Shown here: piece after piece, positions 33,094 to 42,679 of the stretch | Layout: each line of letters starts with the position of its first letter | Numbering within the stretch: position 1 is the first letter of the stretch | NCBI RefSeq assembly: GCF_001006045.1 | Contig: NZ_CP011267.1 | Location: 372,001 to 436,000 of the forward strand | Length of the DNA stretch: 64,000 nt | Source of the DNA: Geoglobus ahangari | GTDB taxonomy: Archaea; Halobacteriota; Archaeoglobi; Archaeoglobales; Archaeoglobaceae | Direction: 5' to 3' | Notes under the pieces: model-generated | Database searches by the model: none | Seen by the model: the letters and a program-made list of their open reading frames with translations, nothing else | What the model was told of the DNA's origin: nothing | Made by a program: the position numbers and the translations under genes

Positions 33094-33802
33094 GAAAGCG
33101 CCTTGTCCTCTCCTCCTTCGGGTTTGAGAAAATCTCCTCCGGAGTCCCCTCCTCCACTATTACCCCGTGATCCATGAAGATGACCCTGTCTCCGACCTCC
33201 CTCGCGAAGCCCATCTCGTGCGTCACGACCAGCATCGTCATGCCCTCCCTCGCGAGCCCCCTCATGACCTCGAGCACCTCCTTCACGAGCTCAGGATCGA
33301 GAGCTGAGGTGACCTCGTCGAACAGCATCACCTCTGGATTCATGGCCAGAGCCCTTGCTATCGCAACTCTCTGCTGCTGTCCTCCAGAGAGCTGGTGGGG
33401 ATAGTAGTTGGCCTTGTCCTTCAACCCAACCTTCTCCAGAAGCTTCATGCCGATCCTGTAAGCCTCCTCCCTATCCATCCCCTTGACCTTTATCGGCGCG
33501 AGGGTCACGTTCTCTATGGCGGTGAGGTGTGGAAAGAGGTTGAACTGCTGAAAGACCATCCCTATCCTCTGCCGTATCCTGTTTATGTCCACCCTATCAG
33601 AGGTGATCTCCTCGTCATCCAGAAAGATTCTGCCGGATGTTGGCTCCTCGAGCCTGTTTATGCACCTCAGCAGGGTGCTCTTCCCGCTGCCAGACGGGCC
33701 GATTATGACCACGACCTCCCCCTTCTCCACCTCGAGGTTCACGCCCTTGAGCACATGCAGGTCGCCAAACTTCTTGTGGAGGTTCTCAACTCTTAACAGC
33801 AT
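33077..33802 (-). CDS. Polar amino-acid ABC transporter ATPase (GlnQ-like)
   Basis: The 241-residue ATPase has Walker [11 protein letters not shown] (about residues 35-44), signature LSGGQQQRV and Walker [13 protein letters not shown]. It is the energy subunit of the adjacent permease and binding protein. The ATG at 33802 lies within the permease 3' end (17-bp overlap). An in-frame upstream start is possible. Substrate class follows from the HisJ/GlnH-type binding protein. Confidence 0.92.
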   Translation of the reverse strand: MLLRVENLHKKFGDLHVLKGVNLEVEKGEVVVIIGPSGSGKSTLLRCINRLEEPTSGRIFLDDEEITSDRVDINRIRQRIGMVFQQFNLFPHLTAIENVTLAPIKVKGMDREEAYRIGMKLLEKVGLKDKANYYPHQLSGGQQQRVAIARALAMNPEVMLFDEVTSALDPELVKEVLEVMRGLAREGMTMLVVTHEMGFAREVGDRVIFMDHGVIVEEGTPEEIFSNPKEERTRRFLRMIF

Positions 33803-34469
33803 ACTTACCAATCCTCCTCTGGTAGTAGTTGACCAGCCTGCTCAGCGGGATTGTCATCATCAGGTAGAACAGTGCCACGCCGATGAAGGGAGTCCATGCG
33901 TTGAATGTGGCCGAGACTATCTGCCTGCCAACCCTCGTGAGCTCGACTATTGAGATCACCGACAGCAGCGAGGAGTCCTTCAGCAGGGCTATGAACTCGT
34001 TGCCCAAGGCGGGCATTATGTTCCTGAACGCCTGCGGGAAGATCACGTACCTCATGGCCTGAAGGTAGGTCATTCCAAGGGATCTCGCTGCCTCCATCTG
34101 GCCGTGGGGCACTGACTCTATCCCCGCTCTAACAATTTCGGCGATGTAAGCTCCGCTGTTTATGCTGAGAGCGATTATGCCCGCAGGCTCGGGGGAGAGG
34201 TTCACCCCGATGGCCGGAAGGCCGAAGTAGACGATTAGGATCTGGACGAGGAGAGGAGTTCCTCTTATGACCTCCACGTAAAACGTTGAGAGGTAGTGGA
34301 AAACGGGATTGTGGGATACTCTGGCCAAACCGGCAATGGAGCCAATTATCAGGCCGAAGAACGTTGAGATCGTGGTGAGCTTGAGGGTCATGAATGCCCC
34401 GAAGGCAAGGTCGGGAAGGATGTTTATGAACAGCTCGGGATCGAACTGGTTTATCCCTACCATGGGCAC
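33786..34469 (-). CDS. Polar amino-acid ABC transporter permease
   Basis: The 227-residue protein is a GlnP/HisM-type permease. It has five helices and the EAA loop in the segment [37 protein letters not shown] (about residues 117-153). It forms the membrane channel of the transporter and lies between the binding protein (33 bp upstream) and the ATPase (overlapping). Confidence 0.92.
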   Translation of the reverse strand: MPMVGINQFDPELFINILPDLAFGAFMTLKLTTISTFFGLIIGSIAGLARVSHNPVFHYLSTFYVEVIRGTPLLVQILIVYFGLPAIGVNLSPEPAGIIALSINSGAYIAEIVRAGIESVPHGQMEAARSLGMTYLQAMRYVIFPQAFRNIMPALGNEFIALLKDSSLLSVISIVELTRVGRQIVSATFNAWTPFIGVALFYLMMTIPLSRLVNYYQRRIGKYAVKS

Positions 34470-34501
34470 AAAAAAATTGGGAGATTTTAAACCTTACCCT
34501 T

Positions 34502-35320
34502 TTACTCCCCGAACCACTTCTTGTAGATCTTGTCGTAGGTTCCGTCCTCCTTCATCTCCTTCAGGGCCTTGTTTATGGCCTCGAGGAGTGCTGGATTGTC
34601 CTTGTTCACGGCAATTCCGTAGTACTCGGGCTCGAAGGTCTTGTCCTCGATCACCTCGAAGACATCAGGGTTGTTCTTTTGGGCAAGATATGCAACGAAG
34701 TTGTCAATTATCGCCGCGTCTATGTCTCCCTTCTCGATTGCCATCAGTGCTGAGGGGGTGTCCTCGTACTTGATCAGCTCGAACTCTATGCCGTTCTCGA
34801 TGAGCTTCTGGGCTGCAAAGTCTCCCGTCGTGCCGAGCTGCACTCCAACCTTCTTGCCTGCCAGATCCTCCACGCCCTTAATTCCCGAGCCCTTCTTGGC
34901 GAGGATGACCTGCTTGGCCTCGAAGTAGGGGTCGCTGAACGAGACCTGCTTCGCCCTCTCCTCGGTTATCGTCATGGCTGAGATTATCACGTCGTACTTG
35001 TGGGCCAGCAGACCCGGAATTATTCCATCCCATGCGGTGTTCACAACCTCAAGCTCCAAACCGAGCCTCTTCGCAAGCTCCTTAGCAAGGTCTATGTCGA
35101 AGCCCTCGTACTCACCCGTCGTCTGGTTGGTGTACTCAAACGGGGGATACGCAACGTCGCTGCCCACAGTCAGCTTTCCGGGGTTTACAAGCTTCAGCTC
35201 GACCTTCTGTTCGGCCGCTTTTTCAGGCGTGGGCGTTGGTGTTGCGGCCTTCTCCTCCTGCTGCGCGCATCCGGCGAGCATCACTCCAAGAATCAGCAAT
35301 ACAATAAGCACCTTCCTCAA
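34502..35320 (-). CDS. Amino-acid-binding lipoprotein of ABC transporter
   Basis: This 272-residue family 3 solute-binding protein has a signal peptide ending in the lipobox LAGC (Cys about residue 18), then a TPTPTP-rich linker. The domain starts LTVGSDVAYPPFEYTNQ, then EGFDIDLAKELAKRL, the HisJ/GlnH-type signature for polar or basic amino acids. It is anchored to the cell surface by lipid on the Cys. It is the first gene of the binding-protein-permease-ATPase operon, with a TATA-like box at about 35349-35360. Confidence 0.93.
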   Translation of the reverse strand: MRKVLIVLLILGVMLAGCAQQEEKAATPTPTPEKAAEQKVELKLVNPGKLTVGSDVAYPPFEYTNQTTGEYEGFDIDLAKELAKRLGLELEVVNTAWDGIIPGLLAHKYDVIISAMTITEERAKQVSFSDPYFEAKQVILAKKGSGIKGVEDLAGKKVGVQLGTTGDFAAQKLIENGIEFELIKYEDTPSALMAIEKGDIDAAIIDNFVAYLAQKNNPDVFEVIEDKTFEPEYYGIAVNKDNPALLEAINKALKEMKEDGTYDKIYKKWFGE

Positions 35321-35435
35321 GCTACCACCCGTGAGAGCCTTGCGCCAAAAGTTTATAATTTTTCCTGAAAGATCTCACAGACTGCAAGGTGCAGAAAGAA
35401 TAGCTATTTAAAGACTCGATGCCAAAGGTTCCAGC

Positions 35436-35630
35436 ATGACAAGGAAGGTTCTCGTCTGTCCGGTCTGCAAGTCAACCGACGTCGAGCTTGACACCGGGGG
35501 CGTTTCCGGGAAGTACTACTGCAAGAGCTGCGGGTACATAGGCAGCTACGTTCTCGAGATGACGGAGGGAGAGTACGAGGAGATGCTGAAGATGGAGGAG
35601 GTCGAGAAGAGGCACGATGAAAAAGAATGA
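35436..35630 (+). CDS. Small zinc-ribbon protein
   Basis: The 64-residue protein has two CxxC knuckles (VLVCPVCKS near residue 8 and YYCKSCGY near residue 29), making one zinc ribbon, then an acidic helix. It may bind nucleic acid or protein; no specific role is recognised. A CTATTTAAA box (35404-35412) is about 24 bp upstream. It is 43 bp upstream of the RibBA-like gene, which has its own promoter. Confidence 0.7.
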   Translation: MTRKVLVCPVCKSTDVELDTGGVSGKYYCKSCGYIGSYVLEMTEGEYEEMLKMEEVEKRHDEKE

Positions 35631-35673
35631 GAAACTTCTCAAAAATTATATACCCATCCAGCCAAGGCAGAGC

Positions 35674-36777
35674 ATGGGCGCAGTGATCCACAACGGCAAG
35701 AGAGCAGTGGTGTGCTTCCCCGCCGAGTCCGTTGAATCGAAGGAGATCAACCTCCTGATGAAGAACTGCGACAGGATAATTCTCGCAATGCCCTGGAAGG
35801 AGATCGTCTCCCTCAACCTTAACAGGTTCAGGTTCTACAACGGGAGGTACATCCCGATAGACTTCTCAGAGAACGGAAGCGCCGGAAAGAAGGCGGAGTT
35901 CATAAGGAGGCTCGTCAGAAAGGAGGTCAAAAGCGGAGAGGTCGTTTACCCCGGCAACATCTTCGTCGAGGAGGCGAAGGAGGGTGGTGTGCTCGAGAGG
36001 CCGTTTTTTGGAGAGGCTGCGATGGACTTTGCCAAGCTCAGCAACCACGAGCGCTTCGCAGTCTACGGCTTTCTGATGAACGAGAATGGTGAGTACGCTG
36101 ACATAGAGTTCGCCGAGAGATTCGCCAAGGAGAACGGACTCGCGTTCCTCTCAATTCAGGAGATCATCTCAAGAAGGCTGAAGGAGGAGAAGCTCGTAAG
36201 GAGGGTTGTTGAGGCGACGCTGCCGACAAAGTTCTACGGCACCTTCAGGGCTGTTGGCTATGAAACGCCTCTTGGAGAGATAGTCGCGCTTGTGAGAGGA
36301 GAGGATCTGCATGACGTGCCGGTGAGAATCCACTCGGAGTGTTTAACGGGGGACATATTCCACTCCCTCAGGTGCGACTGCGGAGAGCAGCTGGAGAAGG
36401 CGCTGAAGAAGATAGACCGCGAGAACAAGGGCGTGCTGATCTACATGCGCGGTCACGAGGGGAGAGGAATAGGGCTGCTGAACAAGCTGATGGCCTACAG
36501 GCTGCAGGAGGAGGGCAAGGACACTGTGGAGGCGAACCTCGAACTCGGATTCCCGTCAGACATGAGGAGCTACGGCATAGCCGCGCAGATCCTGCTCGAC
36601 CTCGGGGTCAGAAGGGTGAGGCTGATGACCAACAACCCAGAGAAGATAGAAGAGCTCAGAGCGTACGGCTTCGAGGTCGTGAGGGAGCCGATAGAGGTCG
36701 AGCCGAGCAGGGAGAACTTCATCTACCTGAAAACCAAGAAGGAGAAGATGGGGCACATGATATGCATAAACGACTGA
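35674..36777 (+). CDS. ribA: RibBA-like protein: active-looking GTP cyclohydrolase II, degenerate RibB domain
   Basis: Residues from about 190 onward match GTP cyclohydrolase II (riboflavin pathway, GTP to a diaminopyrimidine): zinc cysteines in CLTGDIFHSLRCDCGEQ and the catalytic RGHEGRGIGLL. The N-terminal half aligns with 3,4-dihydroxybutanone-phosphate synthase (GGVLER, LMNENGEYAD, LKEEKLVRRV) but lacks its catalytic ENEGD acids and the GHTEA histidine (here PFFGEAA). The half is probably structural. The ATG at 35674 is chosen because an ATTATATAC box (35644-35652) lies 22-30 bp upstream; an in-frame ATG at 35617 lies before it. Confidence 0.87.
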   Translation: MGAVIHNGKRAVVCFPAESVESKEINLLMKNCDRIILAMPWKEIVSLNLNRFRFYNGRYIPIDFSENGSAGKKAEFIRRLVRKEVKSGEVVYPGNIFVEEAKEGGVLERPFFGEAAMDFAKLSNHERFAVYGFLMNENGEYADIEFAERFAKENGLAFLSIQEIISRRLKEEKLVRRVVEATLPTKFYGTFRAVGYETPLGEIVALVRGEDLHDVPVRIHSECLTGDIFHSLRCDCGEQLEKALKKIDRENKGVLIYMRGHEGRGIGLLNKLMAYRLQEEGKDTVEANLELGFPSDMRSYGIAAQILLDLGVRRVRLMTNNPEKIEELRAYGFEVVREPIEVEPSRENFIYLKTKKEKMGHMICIND

Positions 36778-37185
36778 TCAGAACTCCTCCTCCCATGTCA
36801 GAATCGTGTGGGTGTACGTGCCTTCCTCCTCCCTTATTCCCCTCTTGACCTCAGAAACGTGGGCGTGCTTCGCCCCTATTTTCTCCAGAATGTAGTCCAC
36901 GGCCTTCTCGGGGTCTGAGTCCCCGCAAGTGTAAACGTCGAGGGCTGCGTAGCCAAACTCGGGCCACGTGTGTATCGAGATGTGGGACTCTGCTACGATC
37001 ACGGCGCCAGAAACGCCAGCAGGCATGAACTTGAAGAAGTACGAGGCCTTCACGGTCATCTTCGCATGCCTTGCAGCGTCCTTGAAAATCCTCTCAATCT
37101 TCTTAGGATCCGAAATCACGTCTGCATCGCAGCCTGAAGCCTCGACTATTATGTGTATTCCCTCAGTTTCGACCACGGGAACCAT
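36778..37185 (-). CDS. speD: SpeD-type S-adenosylmethionine decarboxylase
   Basis: The 135-residue proenzyme cleaves itself at the Glu-Ser bond in AESHISIHTWPE, and the Ser becomes the pyruvoyl cofactor. The Cys in YTCGD is the conserved catalytic one. In archaea, members decarboxylate S-adenosylmethionine for polyamines, or arginine in some lineages. The gene abuts the convergent ribA stop directly. Confidence 0.93.
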   Translation of the reverse strand: MVPVVETEGIHIIVEASGCDADVISDPKKIERIFKDAARHAKMTVKASYFFKFMPAGVSGAVIVAESHISIHTWPEFGYAALDVYTCGDSDPEKAVDYILEKIGAKHAHVSEVKRGIREEEGTYTHTILTWEEEF

Positions 37186-37241
37186 CGCTCAGAATACGTC
37201 GCAGGAATTTTAAACTTATCCCCGATCTGATGGTCAGAGCA

Positions 37242-39239
37242 TCAACCCGAACTGTCCTGTCTTCCCCGTTCCTTCCACTCCAGATAGCTGCAGTAGGGGC
37301 AGAACGTCCAGGACTTCCCCTTGGAGGGTCTGATCCTCAGGATGCTCATCCCGTGCTTGTCGCACTTCTTGGCAGTCACCTCAAGCCTGCCCTTCTGGGG
37401 CAGGGGCAGGGTGAACCTGCACTCCGGGTAGCCCGTGCACCCGATGAACCTCCCCTTGGCCTTCCTGATCTCCAGCTCCTTGCCGCATTCTGGGCACATG
37501 CCTACAACCCTGTCCCTCTTTATCCCCTCTCTTATGACCTTTCCGAGCTCCTCTGCATCCACCTTCTCAAGGACGTTCTCGAGGAACCTCGCGCTCTCCT
37601 CAACGACCTCCTTCTGATCGAGCCTGCCCTCCTCGATCCTGTCCATGTCCTGCTCGAGCTTTGCGGTCATGTCCGGCAGGGTTATCACCTCAGCCTCCTT
37701 CTTCAGCGCGTCGATTACAGCGAACGCTATTTCGGTGGGAGTTATCGGGTTGCCTCTCACATACCCCCTCGTGTAGAGCTTCTTCAGGATCTCGTGCCTC
37801 GTTGACTTCGTGCCGAGGTTGTGCTTCTCCATCAGCTTGATTATCGAGCTCATCGTGTACCTTCCGGGCGGCTTGGTCTTCTTCTCGTGTAGTTTCTTGG
37901 AGAGAACCTGAAGCACTTGCCCAACCTCAAGCTTGGGGAGATGGGTCTCCTCGGTCTTCACGTACGTGTAGACCTCCCTCCAGCCCATCCTGACGATCTG
38001 TCTGCCTGAAGCCTTGAAGACCTCCCCGTTAGCGTCAATCTCAACCTGCCTGACTGCCCAGATTGCTTCGGGAGAGAGCGTGGCGAGGAACCTCCTGACC
38101 ACAAGCTCGTAGATCCTCCACTCGTCCTTGGAGAGATCGTTCCTGCTGGCAACTGCGACGGGGTGGATCGGAGGGTGGTCTTTGGTCTCCCTCTTCCCCC
38201 TCGAGGGCTTCATGTGGCTCAGGGCTATCTCCGCCTCCTTCCTGAACTCGGAGTTCAGGAACTGCTTGACTATGGCCTTGAGGTTGAGGGATTTGGGGTA
38301 GACGGTGTTGTCGGTTCTGGGGTAGGAGATGTAACCGTTCATGTACAGGTTCTCGGCGATGCTCATCGCTCTGTCAGGAGGCATGAACTTCCCCGCCTCT
38401 CTGAGAAACTCGGTGGTGTTGAACGGTATCGGCCTCCCCTCCACGACCTCCTTCTCAACGAACTTCCTGACTGTCGCCTCCCTGCCGATCCTCGCAAACG
38501 CTTTTTCGGCCTCCTCCTTCTTCAGGAACCTCTTGACGTGCTTTGCCTCAAACTTCTCGGAGTTCTTGAAGACGGCAGTTATTTCCCAGTATGGGGTTGG
38601 AACGAACTCCCTGATCTCCTTCTCCCTCTCCACGATGAATCTGAGAGTGGGAGACTGAACCCTCCCGACGCTCAGGAAGTCCTTCCCCATCCTGCCTGAG
38701 GAGAGCGAGATGAGCCTCGTCAGAACAGCACCCCACATCAAATCGACAATCTGCCTCGTCTCAGCAGCCTTCGCGAGGTTGTAGTTGACCTCGGTCCTGT
38801 TCTTGAAGGCGTTCCTGATCTCAGAAGGGGTTATGGCCGAGTACTTGGCCCTGTCCACCCTGACTTTTGGGTTCACCCTCCTGATTATCTCGAGGGCCTC
38901 AAACCCGATCAGCTCACCCTCTCTGTCGTAATCTGTCGCTATCGTCACCCTGTCAGCTTCTTTTGCAAGCTTCTCGAGAGTTTGAGCTATCCTTCTCTCC
39001 TTCACCCTCTTTACGAGCCTCGCCCTCAGCAAAGACTTCAGTGGCACCTTGCTCCAGTTGTTGTACTCCTTCGGGTAGTCAAGCTCCACTATGTGCCCCT
39101 TTAACCCCACAACCGCGCTGTCTCCGTCTTTTGAATAATAAACGTTTATTCCGTTGATCTTCTTCGTGCTGACGCTGCCAAAGAGGATGCTCGCGATTCT
39201 CCTTGCGGTGTTATCCTTTTCCGTCACTATCAGCCACAT
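37242..39239 (-). CDS. topA: DNA topoisomerase I (type IA)
   Basis: The 665-residue enzyme has the Toprim motif ATDYDREGELIG (about residues 95-107), GKDFLSVGRVQSPTLR, and the catalytic tyrosine in YISYPRTDN. At the C-terminus are zinc-binding CPECGKELEIRK, then CTGYPEC, and CDKHGMS, then CPYC. It relaxes negative supercoils by single-strand passage. Hyperthermophiles also carry reverse gyrase, which is not in the window. The start overlaps the CYTH gene upstream by 29 bp. Confidence 0.95.
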   Translation of the reverse strand: MWLIVTEKDNTARRIASILFGSVSTKKINGINVYYSKDGDSAVVGLKGHIVELDYPKEYNNWSKVPLKSLLRARLVKRVKERRIAQTLEKLAKEADRVTIATDYDREGELIGFEALEIIRRVNPKVRVDRAKYSAITPSEIRNAFKNRTEVNYNLAKAAETRQIVDLMWGAVLTRLISLSSGRMGKDFLSVGRVQSPTLRFIVEREKEIREFVPTPYWEITAVFKNSEKFEAKHVKRFLKKEEAEKAFARIGREATVRKFVEKEVVEGRPIPFNTTEFLREAGKFMPPDRAMSIAENLYMNGYISYPRTDNTVYPKSLNLKAIVKQFLNSEFRKEAEIALSHMKPSRGKRETKDHPPIHPVAVASRNDLSKDEWRIYELVVRRFLATLSPEAIWAVRQVEIDANGEVFKASGRQIVRMGWREVYTYVKTEETHLPKLEVGQVLQVLSKKLHEKKTKPPGRYTMSSIIKLMEKHNLGTKSTRHEILKKLYTRGYVRGNPITPTEIAFAVIDALKKEAEVITLPDMTAKLEQDMDRIEEGRLDQKEVVEESARFLENVLEKVDAEELGKVIREGIKRDRVVGMCPECGKELEIRKAKGRFIGCTGYPECRFTLPLPQKGRLEVTAKKCDKHGMSILRIRPSKGKSWTFCPYCSYLEWKERGRQDSSG

Positions 39240-39747
39240 TCAGAACCATCTCCAAGTATGACGTTCTTATGCTTTTCTCCCTGCTGAGCCCCAGCTTTTC
39301 CGCATACTCGAAGAGCCTCTCCTTGGCACCCTCGACGTCGTCGCTCTCAATCTCGAGCTCGACAAAGCTCCCGATCCCCTCAAGCCGATCTATGCATATC
39401 ACTATGCTTCCATCTCGGTAGATCTTCCTCCTCTTCCTCACCTCCCCGGCAACCCTGAAGCCAAGCTTCCCGAGAATGGCCACCATCCTGTCGAAGTCGT
39501 CCAGCCTGACCTTGATCTCCTCTCTCGTCTTCGTTTCCGGATCCACCTTCCTCCCCTTGTAGGTCAGAGTCACGCCCTCAACGTCCCTCCTGACCCTGAG
39601 GGCCTCATCGGTTTCGGCAAAATCTCTGCAGGGGTGGTTGAAATAGAGGTCATACTCCTCCTTGTCAATAACGAACTCCGCCATCTCCTCGACAATCCGC
39701 TCAATCTCATCCGGGTTCTCGACGGCGAACTTGACCTCAACCTCCAT
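39211..39747 (-). CDS. CYTH domain protein (CyaB/ThTPase-like)
   Basis: The 178-residue protein begins MEVEVKFAVENPDEIE, the ExExK motif that defines the CYTH triphosphate tunnel enzymes, with further acid/basic strands (LRVRRDVEGVTLTYKGRK, FVELEIES). Members hydrolyse inorganic or thiamin triphosphate, or act as class IV adenylate cyclases. Tripolyphosphatase is the more common archaeal activity. The ATG at 39747 is chosen as the start of the motif. Confidence 0.85.
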   Translation of the reverse strand: MEVEVKFAVENPDEIERIVEEMAEFVIDKEEYDLYFNHPCRDFAETDEALRVRRDVEGVTLTYKGRKVDPETKTREEIKVRLDDFDRMVAILGKLGFRVAGEVRKRRKIYRDGSIVICIDRLEGIGSFVELEIESDDVEGAKERLFEYAEKLGLSREKSIRTSYLEMVLNVADSDGKG

Positions 39748-39823
39748 GGCCTGCCTTGAGGTGAGCGGATTTAACCTTAACCATACATTTTTAAATCTGA
39801 AGCTCCAGCGGGAAAGAGAGGTG

Positions 39824-40573
39824 ATGACTGTGATCAAAAAGGGCGACTTCGTCAAGATTAGCTACACGGCAAAGCTTGAGGACGGCACCGTAATCGACTC
39901 AACGGACGAGAGCGTTGCAAGGGAGCACGGGGTTTACGAGGAGGGCGCGAGGTACGGAGACATAGTCGTCGTTGTTGGAGAGGGGCACGTGCTCAAGGGG
40001 CTCGACGAGGATCTTGAGGGCAAGGAGGTTGGCTACAAGGGCACAGTCGAGGTTCCTCCAGAGAAGGCGTTCGGAGAGTACGACCCGGACAACAAGGAGG
40101 TCGTGTCGATAACCAAGTTCAGCGAGAGGCCTGTTCCGGGGCAGAGGGTCAGGATCGGCGAGAAAACGGGGATAGTCGAGAAGGTGATCGGAAGGAGGGC
40201 GATAGTGGACTTCAACCACCCGCTCGCGGGGAAGAAGATAATTTTCGAGTACGAGATAAAGGAGCTCATTGACAAGCCGGAGGAGAAGGTGAAGTACCTG
40301 TTCCTGATCTACACTGGCAGGGAGCTCGTTCCTGAGATAGAGGATGGCAGGGTTGTTGTCGAGGTTCCGAGAGACGCGACGTTCAACCAGTACTTCCTGC
40401 TGGGCAAGTTCACGGTGGTCGACCAGATATTCAAGCACCTGCCCGAGGTGAAGGAGGTCGTCTTCACCGAGAAGTTCGAGAGGCCTGAGGAGAAGCAGGA
40501 GACTGAGGCAAAGGAGGAGAGCTCCGAAGGCAAAGAGGAGGCTCAGAAGGAAACCGAGGCAAAAGAAGAATAA
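39824..40573 (+). CDS. FKBP-type peptidyl-prolyl isomerase, long archaeal form
   Basis: The 249-residue protein has an FKBP core with the IF (chaperone flap) insertion as in SlyD: KGDFVKISYTAKLEDGTVIDST, LKGLDEDLEG, PPEKAFGEYDP and VDFNHPLAGKKI. It is followed by an extra domain and an acidic Glu/Lys-rich tail. It isomerises prolyl bonds and helps folding in the cytoplasm. The ATG at 39824 follows a GAGGTG site and a TATA-like TTTTTAAAT (39788-39796). Confidence 0.9.
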   Translation: MTVIKKGDFVKISYTAKLEDGTVIDSTDESVAREHGVYEEGARYGDIVVVVGEGHVLKGLDEDLEGKEVGYKGTVEVPPEKAFGEYDPDNKEVVSITKFSERPVPGQRVRIGEKTGIVEKVIGRRAIVDFNHPLAGKKIIFEYEIKELIDKPEEKVKYLFLIYTGRELVPEIEDGRVVVEVPRDATFNQYFLLGKFTVVDQIFKHLPEVKEVVFTEKFERPEEKQETEAKEESSEGKEEAQKETEAKEE

Positions 40574-40595
40574 ATCTTTTTGTTCAACCCCTTTC

Positions 40596-41909
40596 TCACA
40601 ACTCTTCCCTCAGGTCTATAACCCTCTTGGCCTTCCCCTCGAATCTCTCCAGCGTTCCCTTCTCGACGAGCTCGACGTTGACCCTTATGTTGAGCTCGGT
40701 CTGGAGGGCCTTCGAAACTTTGCCCTGAATCCTCCTGAAGTCCTCGAGCTCTCCGGTGAATATCTCGTCCCTCATCTCCACCCTCACGGTAATCTCATCC
40801 AGAGAGCCGTTTCTGGTTATCAGCACCTGGAAGTGGTCTCCCACCTCAGGAATGTTCATCAGCACGTGCTCGATCTGGCTCGGGTAGACATTTATCCCTC
40901 TCACGACGATCATGTCGTCCACCCTCCCAAGGATCCTGTGTATCTTCGGATGCGTCCTGCCGCAGCTGCACTTCTCGTAGTCCATTATGTATGTAACATC
41001 TCCCGTCCTGTACCTTATCAGCGGCATCGCCTCCTTTGTCAAGGGAGTCAAGACGAGTTCGCCCCTCTCCCCCTCAGCCAGCGGCTCCCCGGTTTCCGGA
41101 TCCACGACCTCGACAAAGTAGTGGTCGTGCCAGATGTGCAGGCCGTTCTGCTCCTCGCACTCGAACGCAACTCCGGGGCCGTTCATCTCGCTCAGACCGT
41201 AGCTGTCGAAAGCCTTGATGTCAAAGGCATCCTCCAGCCTCTTCCTCGTGTTGTCGCTCCACGGCTCAGCTCCAAAACAACCAATCCTCAGGGGTAGGGA
41301 CTTCGGGTCTATTCCCCTCTCCTCCGCGACCTCCTTTATCCTGAGGGCATAGCTGGGGGTCGCGTGGATCACGGTCGTGCCGAAGTCGAGCATGTACTGC
41401 AATTGCTTCTCCGTATTCCCAGTACCGCTCGGAACCACCATCGCCCCTATCCTCTCCCCGGCGTAGTGGAAGCCGAGGCCTCCGGTGAAGAGGGTGTAGC
41501 TCACCATGTTCTGGAAGACGTCCCCCCTCCTCACGCCAACCATGTACAGGCATCTCGCCACCATGTTTATCCAGTTCTCCAGATCTCTCTCCGTGTACGC
41601 CACAACCTTCGGCTTTCCAGATGTCCCGGAGGACATGTGGATCCTCACGAGCTCCGACCTGTCCACTGCCATTAAACCGAATGGATAGTTTGCCCTCAGA
41701 TCCTCCTTGGTCGTGAAGGGGAGCCTCGCTATATCCTCCCTCCTCCTGATGTCGTCTGGGTGGACTCCCAATTCTCTCATCCTTCTCCTGTAAAAGGGAA
41801 CGTTATCGTAAGCGTGCCTCACAACCCACCTGAGCCTCTTGAGCTGAAGTTCCTCAAGCTGGTTGAGCGGCATTACCTCCTCACGTTGCCAATAGTTACC
41901 AAATGGCAT
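40596..41909 (-). CDS. Phenylacetate-CoA ligase family AMP-forming enzyme (PaaK-like)
   Basis: The 437-residue adenylate-forming enzyme begins YWQREEVMPLNQLEELQLKRL, as in PaaK, and has the P-loop SSGTSGKPKVVAYT and SYGLSEMNGPGVAFECE. The domain ends with a C-terminal PaaK-type fold. It probably activates an aryl or other acid to its CoA thioester; the exact acid is unknown. The start at 41909 keeps the conserved YW segment; a Met at 41873 is an alternative. Confidence 0.88.
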   Translation of the reverse strand: MPFGNYWQREEVMPLNQLEELQLKRLRWVVRHAYDNVPFYRRRMRELGVHPDDIRRREDIARLPFTTKEDLRANYPFGLMAVDRSELVRIHMSSGTSGKPKVVAYTERDLENWINMVARCLYMVGVRRGDVFQNMVSYTLFTGGLGFHYAGERIGAMVVPSGTGNTEKQLQYMLDFGTTVIHATPSYALRIKEVAEERGIDPKSLPLRIGCFGAEPWSDNTRKRLEDAFDIKAFDSYGLSEMNGPGVAFECEEQNGLHIWHDHYFVEVVDPETGEPLAEGERGELVLTPLTKEAMPLIRYRTGDVTYIMDYEKCSCGRTHPKIHRILGRVDDMIVVRGINVYPSQIEHVLMNIPEVGDHFQVLITRNGSLDEITVRVEMRDEIFTGELEDFRRIQGKVSKALQTELNIRVNVELVEKGTLERFEGKAKRVIDLREEL

Positions 41910-42169
41910 ACCCGGAAATTCTTACGGACAGGTTAAAAAGTTTATCAAAACGCCCGGCAGGTTGGATATTCGAACCCGCGCGAGGGCGCAGGTCTGCGCG
42001 CTGAAGTAGGATACATGAGATATAAGGTAGCTGAAGACCACAAATCTGCCTCAGTAATTTCTCCGGTGATTTAATGGCCAGTGAAGGCCTTTCATCCCTA
42101 TCGTGGCAGAGCTCCCGCACCTCGACCTTAATTCCAAAAGTGATTTATACTATGTAAGGAAAAACTGCT
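41910..42169. other. Intergenic region, GC hairpin, no gene recognised
   Basis: This 260-bp stretch carries promoter-like A/T boxes for paaK (41935-41955) and for the ferritin-like gene (TTTATACTA, 42146-42154). It also has a GC-rich hairpin, GCGCG...CGCGC, at about 41978-42001. No coding frame, tRNA or C/D box set could be supported. Confidence 0.4.
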
Positions 42170-42658
42170 ATGATGGAAAACGTACCTGTGGAGTTCAACT
42201 GCAAGGTGCTCGCGAGGATGCTTGCAAGAGCATACGTCGCAGAGCACACCGAGACCGAGGCGATTTCAGAGGCGATGCTCCAGCTTGGAGATGATGAGGT
42301 ATCCGAAGCCCTCTTCAAGCTCATACGGGATAACGAGATGCACAAAATGATGATCGAGGCGATAATAGAGCGGCTGAACTTCAGCATAGACGAGTTCAAG
42401 GAGTACTCGATAAGAACCATAGGGCTGAGGAGGTTCGACTTCTCAGACGAGTTCACGGTGCAGCAGCTCAACGAGATCCTGAAGTGGGAGAGGTGGGCGA
42501 GAGACTACTACAGGGAACTGCTGAAGCAAGACTACTCGAAGATATCCGAGGAGCTCGGAGACAAGGCCGTCGAGTTCATCAAGGACGCCCTTAGAAAACT
42601 CGTCCAGTGGGAGGAGGGGCACATAAAACTCGTTGAGAACCTGATGAGCAAGGCCTGA
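42170..42658 (+). CDS. Ferritin-like/rubrerythrin-fold protein
   Basis: The 162-residue all-helical protein carries E-x2-H-like pairs typical of a diiron four-helix bundle: AEHTETEAISEAM, RDNEMHKMMIEAI, LKWERWARDYY and QWEEGHIKLVE. No rubredoxin domain is present. A role in iron or peroxide handling is plausible but not proved. A TATA-like box about 20 bp upstream supports a leaderless ATG at 42170 or 42173. Confidence 0.75.
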   Translation: MMENVPVEFNCKVLARMLARAYVAEHTETEAISEAMLQLGDDEVSEALFKLIRDNEMHKMMIEAIIERLNFSIDEFKEYSIRTIGLRRFDFSDEFTVQQLNEILKWERWARDYYRELLKQDYSKISEELGDKAVEFIKDALRKLVQWEEGHIKLVENLMSKA

Positions 42659-42679
42659 CAACAAAAAAATTTGAAGAGA

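Noticed and set aside
41940-42040. A tRNA-like TTCGAAC stretch in the paaK upstream region
   Set aside because: The T stem cannot pair and no acceptor or anticodon arm is found on either strand.
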